Positions 18,026 to 27,668 of a stretch of 35,316 bases of DNA are shown here, in pieces; the first letter of the stretch is position 1; the number at the start of each line of letters is the position of its first letter. A model generated the notes under the pieces. It searched no databases and had not been told where the DNA came from. It saw only the letters and a program-made list of their open reading frames with translations. Source of the stretch: a virus; IMG/VR virus record IMGVR_UViG_3300005664_000023, positions 1 through 35,316 of that record; one strand, written 5' to 3'. The translations under genes were made by a program, and so were the position numbers.

Positions 18026-21000
18026 TGTATACTCCAGTCTCACAACGCCAGCAACAAAAGACTGGGTACACACCTGTGGCACAACGAACACAGGAATCTA
18101 AGCCTGCGCAGGGACTCAATTTACCTCTGTCTACAGACGTATCGCCAACCGTAGCGGCTGGTTCTTCGATGCAGTATGGGAAAGAGAGCCAGGCTGGCAT
18201 GACAGTGAACCCACTAGCTATCCCAAAGGTTGTCGCACAAGGCACAGCACGTTTCGCCTCACAGGTCTATTCTGGCTTGAAGGACGTGCTAGGAGATAGT
18301 AGAGGTGTAGTTGCTTCTGCGAAGGACTTACTAAGTGGCAAGAAGGAAGCTTCTACGCTTAGACTCGACCCACAGGCAGGCAAGATAGAACGTGGGATCA
18401 TGAAGACTATGTTCGGTGCCGATGAGGTCACACCGTTCGTACAAGATATCGCAGAGACTGAACTAGCAGTACAGCCATATGTCGGCAAAAAGGCTGCAGA
18501 ATTGGCTGTCGCACCGGTATTCACGATACTTTCAGCTTTCGATTTCGCTGGTGGTGGCAAGAAACAGTTGTTAGAACAACTCGCTAAGGGAGATGAGACG
18601 CTAGCACGCAACACACTGAAGGCACGTGGTATCCCTGATGATGTTATTTCTTCCTACGCTCCTATGTTCGGCAAAGCGAAGACAGCCAAAGAAGCAGGGC
18701 AGGCATGGGACGCTATGGAGAGATTAGTACAGTCTACTAGGAGATTTGAGCTACCAGAGGTACAGCTACTCAAGGCGGAGGCCAAAGCGTCTGGTCTTCC
18801 TCCGTTGCCAAAGGTATCCCAAGGGGCTGATATAGCACCTAGTAATGCTAGAGTGCAACCCGTGACAAAGGAAGTACCAACGGGGTTACCTGGGCGCACA
18901 GGCCTAAGGGCTGTCGGCCTAGCTCCAGACGTTAGGAGGATTGAGAAAGCAGAAGATGTACTACTCCGTGATCGCATCCGTAACGAAGCTAGGGGTGCAC
19001 GTGCTGGTTTTAGAGCAGGGTACGCAGAAGCTAGAGAGTCTATCACCAACCAACTACGCAATACTTTTGACACTAAGCTGGCCGAGGTGAAGCGTGCTGG
19101 TGAGTTGTCTACGCTTAAGCAGGGTATTAAAGTGGGAGACATCCAGCGTGTACGTGGTGAGATCGTTGATTACGTGAAGAAGTCTATCCCATTGGCCGAA
19201 CAGGGCAAGTATATTACTATGGCCAACAATGCCCGAACTCAGAAAGACCTCATCAAAGCTTTCACACGTATCGACAAGAATGCAGAGCAAATCGTGCGTA
19301 ACACAGCTATCCGTGATCTTAGTAAGAAGGTGGAGGGTCTTTTAGACGCTGGCAATATTGATATTGGGTACGTACAAAAGGTGAAGAACCTCATGTCAGA
19401 CTTTGAATTGAAAGGCCACAACGCACAGACAATCGCAGACTTGCGTGCTACACAGTCCTACCTGGAACAGCAGAGAGCACTAGGGGTAGATGTCGAGATG
19501 CCAAAGCGTATCTTAGATAGGCTACAAATCCTGAACAAGACCCCAAAGGACGACCTCTCTGTAGAACAGATCGAGGCATTGTCACGTGAGTTAGATCTGT
19601 TGGAGACTCTAGGTAAGACGAAACTGCGCACACGTGAAGGTCTATACGCCGTGGAAAAAGAGCTACGAGCTGCGTCTCTACAGCCTATTAATGTAGAGCC
19701 TAAAGAGTTGGCACGTGCTGGTATCGGTCAGAAGCTAGGTCTGAAAGAGAAAGTCCTAAATAAGCTGAAGGATAATTATAACTTCTTGAGACAGAAGAAC
19801 CTGACCATAGCTCCTATTGATGGTCTAGCAAAAGTGACAGGTATGGAACCACTCAAAGAATCTCTAGACTTGAGCTTCACCAACTACCTACAACATGACC
19901 TGAAGGTAGGCGTTCTGAATAGGCGTTTGGCTCTGTTGGAGAAACTCAAACTCGATGATTCCAACATGGAGCGTATCGGTGTCTACGCTGCTTCTAAGCA
20001 GAAGGGCGGCATGGAGAAGCTGGCCAACATGGGGTACACAGAGCTGGATGTGAATGCAGTGGCATTGACTGCACAGGAGTTGGAATATTATAATTTTGTT
20101 AGGCAGGTGTTCGATGATAGCTTCCCAGAGGTACAGAGGTATATGCGTGAGGTCTACAACAAGGACGTAGGACAAGTGGAAAACTATGTGTCTTTCATGA
20201 CAGACTTCGAGCAGATGAGCGACCTTGATGTCTATGATAGATTCGGTACCTTCGCTGACGACGCAGTACGCAGGACAAAGAAGGTAGAACAAGGATACAC
20301 AGAGGCTCGTACTGGAGCAGGTGGCCAAAAGATCCAGCTCAACATCGACAAGATTTTCTTGCGTCACACAGATGATGTGGCCTACATGACCACCATGGGT
20401 AGGGACATTAAGATGTGGTCTGAAATCGTAGGCACAAAGGAGATGGTGGACAGCATGGGCCAGGTATCGAACCTCATGTGGAAGCAGTACTTAGACCTAA
20501 TGGCTCGTAAGGGCGGCACAGACGGAGCTAAGAGAATCGCAATCCTAGACACCGTGCGCAAGAACCTCGGTGCATCAGTGCTCACGTTCAAACTAAGCTC
20601 TGCCCTGGTACAGCTCACCTCACTAGCTGATGGCGCATCGGTATTGGGTGGCGATTATATGTTCTCTGGAGCAAACGCAATCGTCACAAATCGACAGTGG
20701 AGGAATTTTGTGATGGACAACTTTCCTGAAGTACGCACTGCGGTAGGAGACGATGTTGCATTTAGAGAGCTTGGAGACAATTGGCTAGGGAGGGCTACAG
20801 AGATCGGGTACCTACCCCTCAAGAAGATGGACGCATTCGTCCGTAGTTCCACCGCAGTAGGCGCATATAAGAAGCTCATGGACGAAGCAGGGTTAGTAGT
20901 AGATTTAATAAACCCTAATAAGGAGATAGTGCAGAAGGCACAGGCTCTAATCCGCAAGTCACAGGGTTCTTCGTTCTACAAAGACCAGCCACTAGCCATC

Positions 21001-21606
21001 ACAGCAGGATCATTCACTGGTAATCGTTCTCTAGATAAGACGATATTCCAGTTCCAGAGCTTCATGCTCAACAGGTGGGACAACATCAAGGATCAGATCT
21101 GGACGGAGGGGCTACGCAAAGGGAATTTGAGACAGGCAGGCAGTGGAGTGTTCTGGTTGTTCGGTGTAGCAGGTGCCATGCAGATGGGCATCAAGAAAGG
21201 TACAGACAGTGTGGTGAACGCAGTCACAGGATATGAACCACAAGACGACGACGATTCAGTATGGTCAGAGCTAGCATGGAACTCGCTCACAACTATCCCA
21301 GTGTTCGGGTCTATGATGAACGCAATCGCATGGGACAGCAACCCGATACCTGCTATTAGCATGGCAGAGAACGCATCGGCCGGTGTCGGGCAGGTCATAA
21401 ACGGCGTAGAAACTGGTACGAAAGTCCGTGGAGGCGTAAAAGCTGCAGGAGCCATCGGTGCTCTGTCTGGTGTACCAGGTGCCACAGAATTCTCTAGACT
21501 CGCAGGCAAGGCACTGCAAGACGACAAGAAGCACTCATCTAAAGGATTGCCAACATTGCCAAAATTGCCAAAGCTCCCTAAACTACCCAAAATCCCTAAT
21601 TTATGA
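18025..21606 (+). CDS. Giant internal virion protein (ejection or polyvalent-type)
   Basis: 1193 residues. The N-terminal 120 residues are low-complexity with a repeated motif (YTPVSQR...GYTPVAQR). A long helical region spans about 150-600, and a C-terminal domain (about 840-1080) contains FKLSSALVQLTSLADG and FTGNRSLDKTIFQFQSFMLNRWDNIKDQ, a signature seen near the C-terminus of large phage internal proteins. A hydrophobic stretch (VFWLFGVAGAMQMGI) could insert in the host membrane. The extreme C-terminus is a PKL repeat (LPKLPKLPKLPKIP). It probably enters the cell with the DNA. It is coupled to the fibre gene by an ATGA overlap. Confidence 0.62.
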   Translation: MYTPVSQRQQQKTGYTPVAQRTQESKPAQGLNLPLSTDVSPTVAAGSSMQYGKESQAGMTVNPLAIPKVVAQGTARFASQVYSGLKDVLGDSRGVVASAKDLLSGKKEASTLRLDPQAGKIERGIMKTMFGADEVTPFVQDIAETELAVQPYVGKKAAELAVAPVFTILSAFDFAGGGKKQLLEQLAKGDETLARNTLKARGIPDDVISSYAPMFGKAKTAKEAGQAWDAMERLVQSTRRFELPEVQLLKAEAKASGLPPLPKVSQGADIAPSNARVQPVTKEVPTGLPGRTGLRAVGLAPDVRRIEKAEDVLLRDRIRNEARGARAGFRAGYAEARESITNQLRNTFDTKLAEVKRAGELSTLKQGIKVGDIQRVRGEIVDYVKKSIPLAEQGKYITMANNARTQKDLIKAFTRIDKNAEQIVRNTAIRDLSKKVEGLLDAGNIDIGYVQKVKNLMSDFELKGHNAQTIADLRATQSYLEQQRALGVDVEMPKRILDRLQILNKTPKDDLSVEQIEALSRELDLLETLGKTKLRTREGLYAVEKELRAASLQPINVEPKELARAGIGQKLGLKEKVLNKLKDNYNFLRQKNLTIAPIDGLAKVTGMEPLKESLDLSFTNYLQHDLKVGVLNRRLALLEKLKLDDSNMERIGVYAASKQKGGMEKLANMGYTELDVNAVALTAQELEYYNFVRQVFDDSFPEVQRYMREVYNKDVGQVENYVSFMTDFEQMSDLDVYDRFGTFADDAVRRTKKVEQGYTEARTGAGGQKIQLNIDKIFLRHTDDVAYMTTMGRDIKMWSEIVGTKEMVDSMGQVSNLMWKQYLDLMARKGGTDGAKRIAILDTVRKNLGASVLTFKLSSALVQLTSLADGASVLGGDYMFSGANAIVTNRQWRNFVMDNFPEVRTAVGDDVAFRELGDNWLGRATEIGYLPLKKMDAFVRSSTAVGAYKKLMDEAGLVVDLINPNKEIVQKAQALIRKSQGSSFYKDQPLAITAGSFTGNRSLDKTIFQFQSFMLNRWDNIKDQIWTEGLRKGNLRQAGSGVFWLFGVAGAMQMGIKKGTDSVVNAVTGYEPQDDDDSVWSELAWNSLTTIPVFGSMMNAIAWDSNPIPAISMAENASAGVGQVINGVETGTKVRGGVKAAGAIGALSGVPGATEFSRLAGKALQDDKKHSSKGLPTLPKLPKLPKLPKIPNL

Positions 21607-24600
21607 TCAAGAGCGACAAGGTATTAGACATAATTGAATCAGGTAAAGGCGTAGGAGACTTCGCTCCTAAGAAATTATACCAGGAATACTCCTCACTCCA
21701 GGAGAAGCTCGATGCTGGAGAAAAGCTAACCGCAGAAGACCTCATCGGAAAACAAGGACCACCAGGCCCACCTGGGCCACGTGGTATCGGTATGAAGGGC
21801 GACCCGGGCACTGACGGCAGAGATGGTGTAAATGGTATGGACGGACGTGATGGACGAGATGGTAGAGATGGTGTTGACGGCAAAGATGGTGGGGATGGCA
21901 AATCAGCTAGTGTTCGTGTAGGAAAGACTGTCACTGTCGCTCCTACCGAGCCAGCACAGGTCATCAACGTCGGAACCGACACCGATGTTGTCTTGGACTT
22001 TGTAATTCCACGTGGACAGCGTGGGTTGACTGGCAACAATCGCTCTATATTCGGGACTGGTAATTCTGGTCTTACAACTAAAGGCGACATCCTCGGGTTC
22101 GATGTGCGTGCGACACGTGTTCCTGTTGGCACAAATGGCCAAGTATTGACTGCCGACTCTGCAGAAGACCTTGGTGTTAAGTGGGCAGACGCATCTGGTG
22201 GGGGTGAATGGGGTTCCATCACGGGCACCCTCTCTGACCAGACCGACCTCCAGACTGCGCTCGATGCAAAGGCTGACGACTTGAGCGGTACAGCGAACCA
22301 GGTTGCGTACTTCGACACCACCAGCACTATCGCTTCCCTCACCACTGCCACCTACCCCTCTCTCACCGAACTCTCCTACGTCAAAGGTGTGACTTCGGCC
22401 ATTCAAACGCAGTTCACAAATAAGCAACCACTCGACACGACTCTTACTTCTCTCGCTGCCCTAGCTGATTCTTCTGGTGTGCTTTCTAATAATGGTTCAG
22501 GAACTTTGTCTTGGGGAGCAGCAGGAGCCGCAGGAGCTGGTGGAGCAGACACTCAAATTCAATACAATGACGCTACTGTTCTAGCTGGTGATGCTGGCAT
22601 GACGTACAACAAGACACTTCGTGTCCCCACTTTCACAGGTGCAGTGCCAGCGAGTGTCGGTACAGCTACAGGAACAGCAGCAGGAACAATGCTTTATACA
22701 GGGTCTTTGGGTGGAGCAACGAGTATCGTAACTACTGGTACTGGTGGTATCGGTGGTAGCTTTAACGTAAACCCTGGAGGTGGTGGAACAACTACAACTG
22801 CTCTCACAAGTGCCGTAGGTGGTAAGGGTGGAACAATTTATCTTGGCTACACTGGAGCTGGTGGATACGGAGGCTCTGTAGCTGTGGGTGGAACTGGAAA
22901 TAACTTAGGCGGTGCGGGTGGAGAGATATATCTAATGACAGGACTCGGAGGTTCTGCTACTGGTAATTCAACTGGTACTAACACAGGCGGTGCAGGTGGA
23001 TTTTTCTGGGTAAATGCAAGAAATGGTGGTGCGGCTAGTAATGCAAACGGAAGCCCTGGAGCTATCACAGGTGGTGCTGGTGGTTATATTTATATGTTGG
23101 CTGGTACAGGCGGTACAGGAGTAGGAGGTACTGGCGGTGCTGGTGGTGGTGCTTCTCTAATCGCTAGTGCTGGAGGTTCTGGTGATACTGGAGGAGCTGG
23201 TGGAACATTCTTTTTGGGAGGCGGAGCTGGCGGAGCAAGTAATGGAACTGGAACACGAACTGGTGGTGTAGGAGGCTCTTGGAGAATAGACCTTTCAAGT
23301 GGAGGTGCTGTGCCTAATGCCACAGTTGCGGCCACAGGAGGTGCTGGAGGAACTTTTGATGTGAACCCAGCAGCAACTGGTGCTGGAGGTACTGCTAACT
23401 CTGGCGGTTCTGCTAACAACACAGGCGGTACTGGTGCTGGACTTGTATTTAACTCTGGTACTGGAGGGGCGGCGAGTGGTAACACTACAGGATTTAATTC
23501 TGGTGGTACTGGAGGAACTATTGTTTTCAACGCCCGTGCTGGGGGTGCAGCTTCAAACGCTAACGGTTCACCTGGTGCAATCACTGGAGGTCGTGGAGGA
23601 AGTATTTCAATGACCGCAGGTGCTGGAGGAAACGCTACAAACGCAGGAGCTGTGGGAGGTTTTGCTGGTTCTCTTAGTTTCACAACTGGTAAAGGTGGAG
23701 ATGGTGTTTCATCAATCGGTGGTGCGGCTGGAGGTACATTATCTTTTATTACAGGTATTGGAGGTAACACAAACTCAACAACAACTGGCACAGGAGGGGC
23801 TGGAGGTTATGCTGTATTCTCAGGTATTGGTTACGGAGGTAGTGCCCCACTAGCAACAACAACATCAACTGGCGGTGCTGGAGGAGGTATTGACTTCGGA
23901 GGAGGTTCAACTATTTACGGTGCTGGTGGTGCGGCATCTGTAGCAGGTACTGGTGCAAATAACGGTGGTGGTGGAGGAAGAATATCTTTCACAGGTTTTC
24001 GTGGTGGAGTAGCCAACGGTGCAACAAGTGGTGCTAACACTTCAGGCGCAGGAGGATACATCTCATTCACCCTTCTTTCTGGTGCAACTTCATCAGGCGG
24101 AACAGGTGCTCATACTGCTGGTTCAGCAGGTTACTTCTATTTCGCTGGTGCAGCGGGTGGAGCTTCTACAGGAGCAGGTACAACCAATCAAGGTGGTGCA
24201 GGTTCATTTATGTTGTTTAGTGCTGGAGCTGGAGGTGCAGCATCAGGTGGTTCAGGTGCTAATACAGCAGGTGCGGCTGGATACATAACATTCACAGCAG
24301 GTCAAGGTGGCGTAGGAACAACTACTTCAACAGCAGGAGGGGCTATTACTTTCACAGCAGGTAATGGTGCGGCTGGAGCAGGTTCAGCAGGTGGAGCATT
24401 GAACTTCACATCAGGTACTGGCTCAACAACTGGTACTGGAGGTGCTGGCGGTACTTTCACATTCACAGCAGGAAACGCTGGCGGTGATAACACCGTAGCT
24501 CGTACTGGAGGTTCTATGAACTTTGCGGCTGGTATATCTAAAGGTACAGCTAGTGGTGGTAATGTTACCTTTAGTGCAGGTGCGGCAGGAATAAACCCAA

Positions 24601-25793
24601 GTGCATCAGCGAGTGTTACTGGACCTACAGGTGGAGTCGTTCAGTTCACCGTCGGTGCTGGGGGAACAGCCCCTAACGCAACCACTACTTCTACTGGAGG
24701 AGCAGGAGGTACGCTAACATTTACTGGAGGTACAGGCGCTACAGCCTCTGCTACAGGTGCGGTAAACAATACTGGTGGAGCAGGTAGCCCTATAAATATA
24801 AATACAGGATTTGGCGGTGCGTCTAATGGTGTAACATCAGGAACAAATAGAGGAGGAACAGCAGGAACTCTTTCTGTAGAAACTAAGAACGGAGGGGCAT
24901 CTAGTAATGGTACTGGAACATCAATCGGTGGAAATGGTGGAACAATGTCATTCACCACAGGTACTGGAGGTGCATCTACTGGAACAGGTACAACTAACAC
25001 AGGAGGTAATGGCGGAACTCTATATTTTTACGGAGGTGCTGGAGGAGCGGCTAGTGCTGGTTCAGTAACTAATACTGGCGGTGCTGGGGGCAACCTATTT
25101 TTCGCTGCTGGAACTGGAGGTACTGGAACTACACCTGGCGATGGAGGAACACTTACATTTTCAGGAGGAGGTGGTGCTGCTTCGGCTGGTTCTGCTGGTG
25201 GTGCTTTAACCTTTGCTAGTGGTACTGGCTCTAACACAGGTTCAGGAGGAGCTGGAGGTGCGATGTCCTTCACGGCTGGAAGTGCAAGAGGAGATGATAC
25301 AGTTGCTCGACTCGGTGGAACTATGTCTTTCACAGCTGGTAATTCTAAGGGAACTTCAAGTGGAGGTTCAATGACATTTACGGCTGGTACTGGAGGAGCA
25401 GATGCCACAACAGCAGGAACTGGAGGAGCTATTTCATTCATAGCAGGAACTGGAGGAAATGGCGCAGGAACAGATGGTAATGGTGGAGATGTAAACATTC
25501 GAGCAGGATTGGCAGGTTCGGCTAGTGCAGTGGGTGGAGATATTGTAATGCAAACCGCAGCGACTACTTCTCTTGCAACAAGACTAACAATCACCGAGAC
25601 AGGCAACTTAGTCCCAGGAACTGCTGCCTTAGCTACAACTGCAACCGATGGATTCATCTACATGCAGACTTGCAACGGAGTACCAACAGGAGTACCGACA
25701 ACAAACACTGGTCGAATAGCGTTTGTGTACGATACAGCGAACAATGATCTTTACGTTTACAATGGAGCGTGGAAGAAGGTAACACTAGCATAA
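21603..25793 (+). CDS. Giant tail fibre with collagen-like and glycine-rich regions
   Basis: 1396 residues. Order: helical N-terminus (1-50), collagen-like G-x-y triplets (about 52-100: GPPGPPGPRG, then GRDGRDGRDGVDGKDG), a beta domain, and a fibre neck with the familiar GSITGTLSDQTDLQTALDAK pattern (about 200-300). A glycine-rich repeat region follows (about 366-1300), and the C-terminal cap is DGFIYMQTCNGVPTG...GRIAFVYDTANNDLYVYNGAWKKVTLA, a common fibre ending. The glycine-rich part recalls polyglycine-helix host-recognition domains of some fibre adhesins (inference). It overlaps the upstream stop (ATGA) with no Shine-Dalgarno, while its Gly codons create many internal GGAGG strings. Confidence 0.8.
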   Translation: MIKSDKVLDIIESGKGVGDFAPKKLYQEYSSLQEKLDAGEKLTAEDLIGKQGPPGPPGPRGIGMKGDPGTDGRDGVNGMDGRDGRDGRDGVDGKDGGDGKSASVRVGKTVTVAPTEPAQVINVGTDTDVVLDFVIPRGQRGLTGNNRSIFGTGNSGLTTKGDILGFDVRATRVPVGTNGQVLTADSAEDLGVKWADASGGGEWGSITGTLSDQTDLQTALDAKADDLSGTANQVAYFDTTSTIASLTTATYPSLTELSYVKGVTSAIQTQFTNKQPLDTTLTSLAALADSSGVLSNNGSGTLSWGAAGAAGAGGADTQIQYNDATVLAGDAGMTYNKTLRVPTFTGAVPASVGTATGTAAGTMLYTGSLGGATSIVTTGTGGIGGSFNVNPGGGGTTTTALTSAVGGKGGTIYLGYTGAGGYGGSVAVGGTGNNLGGAGGEIYLMTGLGGSATGNSTGTNTGGAGGFFWVNARNGGAASNANGSPGAITGGAGGYIYMLAGTGGTGVGGTGGAGGGASLIASAGGSGDTGGAGGTFFLGGGAGGASNGTGTRTGGVGGSWRIDLSSGGAVPNATVAATGGAGGTFDVNPAATGAGGTANSGGSANNTGGTGAGLVFNSGTGGAASGNTTGFNSGGTGGTIVFNARAGGAASNANGSPGAITGGRGGSISMTAGAGGNATNAGAVGGFAGSLSFTTGKGGDGVSSIGGAAGGTLSFITGIGGNTNSTTTGTGGAGGYAVFSGIGYGGSAPLATTTSTGGAGGGIDFGGGSTIYGAGGAASVAGTGANNGGGGGRISFTGFRGGVANGATSGANTSGAGGYISFTLLSGATSSGGTGAHTAGSAGYFYFAGAAGGASTGAGTTNQGGAGSFMLFSAGAGGAASGGSGANTAGAAGYITFTAGQGGVGTTTSTAGGAITFTAGNGAAGAGSAGGALNFTSGTGSTTGTGGAGGTFTFTAGNAGGDNTVARTGGSMNFAAGISKGTASGGNVTFSAGAAGINPSASASVTGPTGGVVQFTVGAGGTAPNATTTSTGGAGGTLTFTGGTGATASATGAVNNTGGAGSPININTGFGGASNGVTSGTNRGGTAGTLSVETKNGGASSNGTGTSIGGNGGTMSFTTGTGGASTGTGTTNTGGNGGTLYFYGGAGGAASAGSVTNTGGAGGNLFFAAGTGGTGTTPGDGGTLTFSGGGGAASAGSAGGALTFASGTGSNTGSGGAGGAMSFTAGSARGDDTVARLGGTMSFTAGNSKGTSSGGSMTFTAGTGGADATTAGTGGAISFIAGTGGNGAGTDGNGGDVNIRAGLAGSASAVGGDIVMQTAATTSLATRLTITETGNLVPGTAALATTATDGFIYMQTCNGVPTGVPTTNTGRIAFVYDTANNDLYVYNGAWKKVTLA
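22700..25510 (+). repeat. Degenerate glycine-rich coding repeat inside the fibre gene
   Basis: About 2.8 kb coding for dozens of GGAGG- or GGTGG-type units separated by 20-30 residue modules such as GGxFxFxAGxGGAAS. Two modules share the nearly identical run GGAASNANGSPGAITGG (near 23040 and 23550). The codons are mostly GGA, GGT and GCT, giving purine-rich plus-strand DNA unlike the neighbouring genes. Long open frames on the other strand here are artefacts of this composition. Confidence 0.75.
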
Positions 25794-25798
25794 AACAC

Positions 25799-26005
25799 AT
25801 GGAAACAATTATTAAAGAAGGAGACACAATCAAGGTACTGGAGACAAAGGAAGTAGTGAAAGAAGAGTATAAGAGAGAGGAGCTTCAGGCTGAGCTAGAA
25901 GCTGTGAATAGTGAAATCAAGAACTATGATACGATAGTTGAACTCCGTCTAGAGTATCTCACCTCACGCAAAGCTCGTTTACAAACCTTATTATCAAATA
26001 AATAA
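25799..26005 (+). CDS. Small coiled-coil protein
   Basis: 68 residues from ATG at 25799 (leader TAAAACACATG; an in-frame upstream Met at 25769 lies within the fibre gene and is less likely). The sequence is a charged coiled coil (YKREELQAELEAVNSEIKNYDTIVELRLEYLTSRKARLQTLL). It follows the fibre gene directly. It may be a fibre assembly chaperone or a small structural protein; no motif decides. Confidence 0.55.
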   Translation: METIIKEGDTIKVLETKEVVKEEYKREELQAELEAVNSEIKNYDTIVELRLEYLTSRKARLQTLLSNK

Positions 26006-26010
26006 ACCAC

Positions 26011-26199
26011 ATGAATACACTCGACATCACGAAGTTATCAGACACAGAAGTAAAGGCACTTGCCTATGAGCAGTTGGTAGCACGCAATCAGGCGCAGAAC
26101 AACATCAACGTCTGCGAGGAAGAGTTAGCGAAGAGAGCACAGTCTAGGACAGAAGTGGAAGAGGAAGTAGAAGAAGAACCAAAAGAAGCAACTGAGTAA
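26011..26199 (+). CDS. Small acidic protein
   Basis: 62 residues. The N-terminal helix pattern LDITKLSDTEVKALAYEQLVARNQAQNNINVCEEELAKR resembles short phage proteins often found next to the fibre or lysis genes, and the tail is Glu-rich (EVEEEVEEEPKEATE). Function unknown. It lies 5 nt after the preceding gene and overlaps the endolysin start by TAATG, so it is translated with the lysis cassette. Confidence 0.52.
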   Translation: MNTLDITKLSDTEVKALAYEQLVARNQAQNNINVCEEELAKRAQSRTEVEEEVEEEPKEATE

Positions 26200-27008
26200 T
26201 GATTCCCTTCTTCCTCAAATATAACCGTAAGCATCTCGACTATGATGGCTCCTATGGGAACCAGTGTGTCGATGTAATCAAAGCGTACTTTGAGGAGGTT
26301 CTTCACAGGATTCCCCTAACAGGAAACGCCATTGACTACTGGAGGGACATCCCTGGGTTCACACGCATCAAGAACTCTCTCTTCTCCTACCCTAAACCTG
26401 GAGACATTATTATCTGGGACAAGACAGCATCGAACCCCTACGGCCATATCGCTATCGTGAACTGGGTACGACGCTTTGACTTCGGGTGCTTTGAACAAAA
26501 CAACCCACTCAATTCCCCCTGTCACTATGGCGAACATAACTACAAGGGAGTTATTGGCTGGCTACGACCTATGCAGAAATCCCAATACGCCATACCACTG
26601 ACCATTGTTGGAGCGAAAATCCCTGGGCTAAAGGAGGAAGTGGAGAAGTGGTCTGCTGGGTTCTTTACCCTTGATATTCGCCATGTTCCCATGTCTCTAC
26701 CCTACATCCCAACGCAAGACTACCAGTACCTCGTGAGTGGCCGATATTGTATAATTAGTTGTGAGCCAGGCCCTCAAATCTACAAGACTTCTCTGACTAA
26801 TGATTTGAACACGGCATACGCAATAGCTGGCTCCGACGCTCTAACAGCATCCTATGAAGTGAGCCACATGTTGCACAAATACTACCTAGCTCACCGAGGC
26901 TCTAGCCCATACATCGACATAGAAGACACTATGGGTGGTGTACTGGACGAGCAACGCTATCGGAAATTTGAAGTAATGAAACCATATGTAAGTGTAATAA
27001 TAAACTAA
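26199..27008 (+). CDS. CHAP-domain endolysin, no signal peptide
   Basis: 269 residues. The N-terminal CHAP domain (about 15-125) has the Cys nucleophile in GNQCVDV (Cys23), the His in NPYGHIAIV (His83) and a polar partner in CFEQNN (Glu99). It hydrolyses amide bonds in peptidoglycan. The C-terminal half (150-269) is separate: it has a SHMLHKYYLAHRG segment like a degenerate metallopeptidase helix and could be a second lytic or binding domain. There is no N-terminal signal, so release probably needs the holin encoded next (27008). It starts at TAATG and lies within the lysis cassette. Confidence 0.82.
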   Translation: MIPFFLKYNRKHLDYDGSYGNQCVDVIKAYFEEVLHRIPLTGNAIDYWRDIPGFTRIKNSLFSYPKPGDIIIWDKTASNPYGHIAIVNWVRRFDFGCFEQNNPLNSPCHYGEHNYKGVIGWLRPMQKSQYAIPLTIVGAKIPGLKEEVEKWSAGFFTLDIRHVPMSLPYIPTQDYQYLVSGRYCIISCEPGPQIYKTSLTNDLNTAYAIAGSDALTASYEVSHMLHKYYLAHRGSSPYIDIEDTMGGVLDEQRYRKFEVMKPYVSVIIN

Positions 27009-27283
27009 TGGAAAACATCACACCAATCATCGTTTCGGCAGTAACCTACGCAATCGTAGAAATCTTTAAGCGAGTCGATGCAATTCCAGTACAGGAAGGG
27101 CAGAAGAACAAACTTAGACTCATCGCATCTGTCCTCTCCTTTGTTGGAGCAGGGCTGATGGCGTTTAGTGCCAATGACTTCTCCAGCTTCGGTACACCAG
27201 AATTAGCACAGGCACTCAGTGAAGGACTCGTAGCTTTCTTGCTTACCATTGGTGGGCATAAAGTGAGGAACATACTAAACTAA
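27008..27283 (+). CDS. Holin (probable)
   Basis: 91 residues with two or three hydrophobic segments (about 4-20, 36-55 and 68-84: TPIIVSAVTYAIVEIF, RLIASVLSFVGAGLMAF, EGLVAFLLTIGGHKV) separated by a charged loop. Size, hydrophobic profile and position directly after the endolysin (TAATG coupling) are those of a phage holin, which permeabilises the inner membrane at the end of infection. The exact topology class is uncertain. Confidence 0.72.
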   Translation: MENITPIIVSAVTYAIVEIFKRVDAIPVQEGQKNKLRLIASVLSFVGAGLMAFSANDFSSFGTPELAQALSEGLVAFLLTIGGHKVRNILN

Positions 27284-27288
27284 TATAC

Positions 27289-27507
27289 ATGACAAGCGAC
27301 CCCCTAAAAACTGGATCAGACGTAATAAAAGCATGGTGGCCGTTTATAGTCACCATATTCTTATTGAGTGGTGCGTGGACTGCTCTAGATTCTAGGGTAT
27401 CCGCAATCGAGAAAGATAACCGTAGCGTGCAGGAAGACGTAAGATGGCTTAGGGCGAACACGTACAATCTGCTAATTAAACAGGGCGTACAGCCAGTAAA
27501 TCCCTAG
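27289..27507 (+). CDS. Single-pass membrane protein with coiled coil, lysis accessory
   Basis: 72 residues: a short N-terminus, a transmembrane segment (about 15-34, AWWPFIVTIFLLSGAWTAL) and a coiled coil (SRVSAIEKDNRSVQEDVRWLRANTYNLL). The layout is that of XhlA-like or spanin-like accessory lysis proteins, which sit in the inner membrane near the holin. No lipobox or cognate outer-membrane spanin is visible. The start is 5 nt after the holin gene. Its stop overlaps the end of the opposite-strand 52-residue gene by 4 nt. Confidence 0.6.
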   Translation: MTSDPLKTGSDVIKAWWPFIVTIFLLSGAWTALDSRVSAIEKDNRSVQEDVRWLRANTYNLLIKQGVQPVNP

Positions 27508-27662
27508 CGTGTCTCGTTGAAGAATGCTACAATGACAGGGACTAGGACGAAGAGAGTAAAGAGTCCAGCGAACACTGGATTCATCTGCCAACTCTTGACG
27601 TACCCGTACCCAATGCCGAAGATCACCAGACTAACTAAAACTGCCTTTGAGAATGTAATCAT
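27504..27662 (-). CDS. 52-residue two-pass membrane protein, apparently leaderless
   Basis: Reads on the minus strand from ATG at 27662 to TAG at 27504-27506. Two hydrophobic helices (about 5-21 and 29-47, FSKAVLVSLVIFGIGYGYV and FAGLFTLFVLVPVIVAFF) are joined by KSWQMNP, with a charged FFNETR end. It is the only minus-strand gene inside the late cluster, and it has its own perfect promoter with the ATG at the predicted +1. Such a small separately expressed membrane protein may serve in superinfection exclusion or lysis control. That is inference; no family is recognised. Confidence 0.68.
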   Translation of the reverse strand: MITFSKAVLVSLVIFGIGYGYVKSWQMNPVFAGLFTLFVLVPVIVAFFNETR

Positions 27663-27668
27663 GTCAAA

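Noticed and set aside
22700-25510. CRISPR-like or satellite repeat
   Set aside because: The repeats are degenerate, in frame and protein-coding, with no constant spacer length.
23090-25657. Several long minus-strand frames rich in PPAPPV
   Set aside because: They are the mirror of the glycine-rich coding repeat; no start signals or plausible protein.
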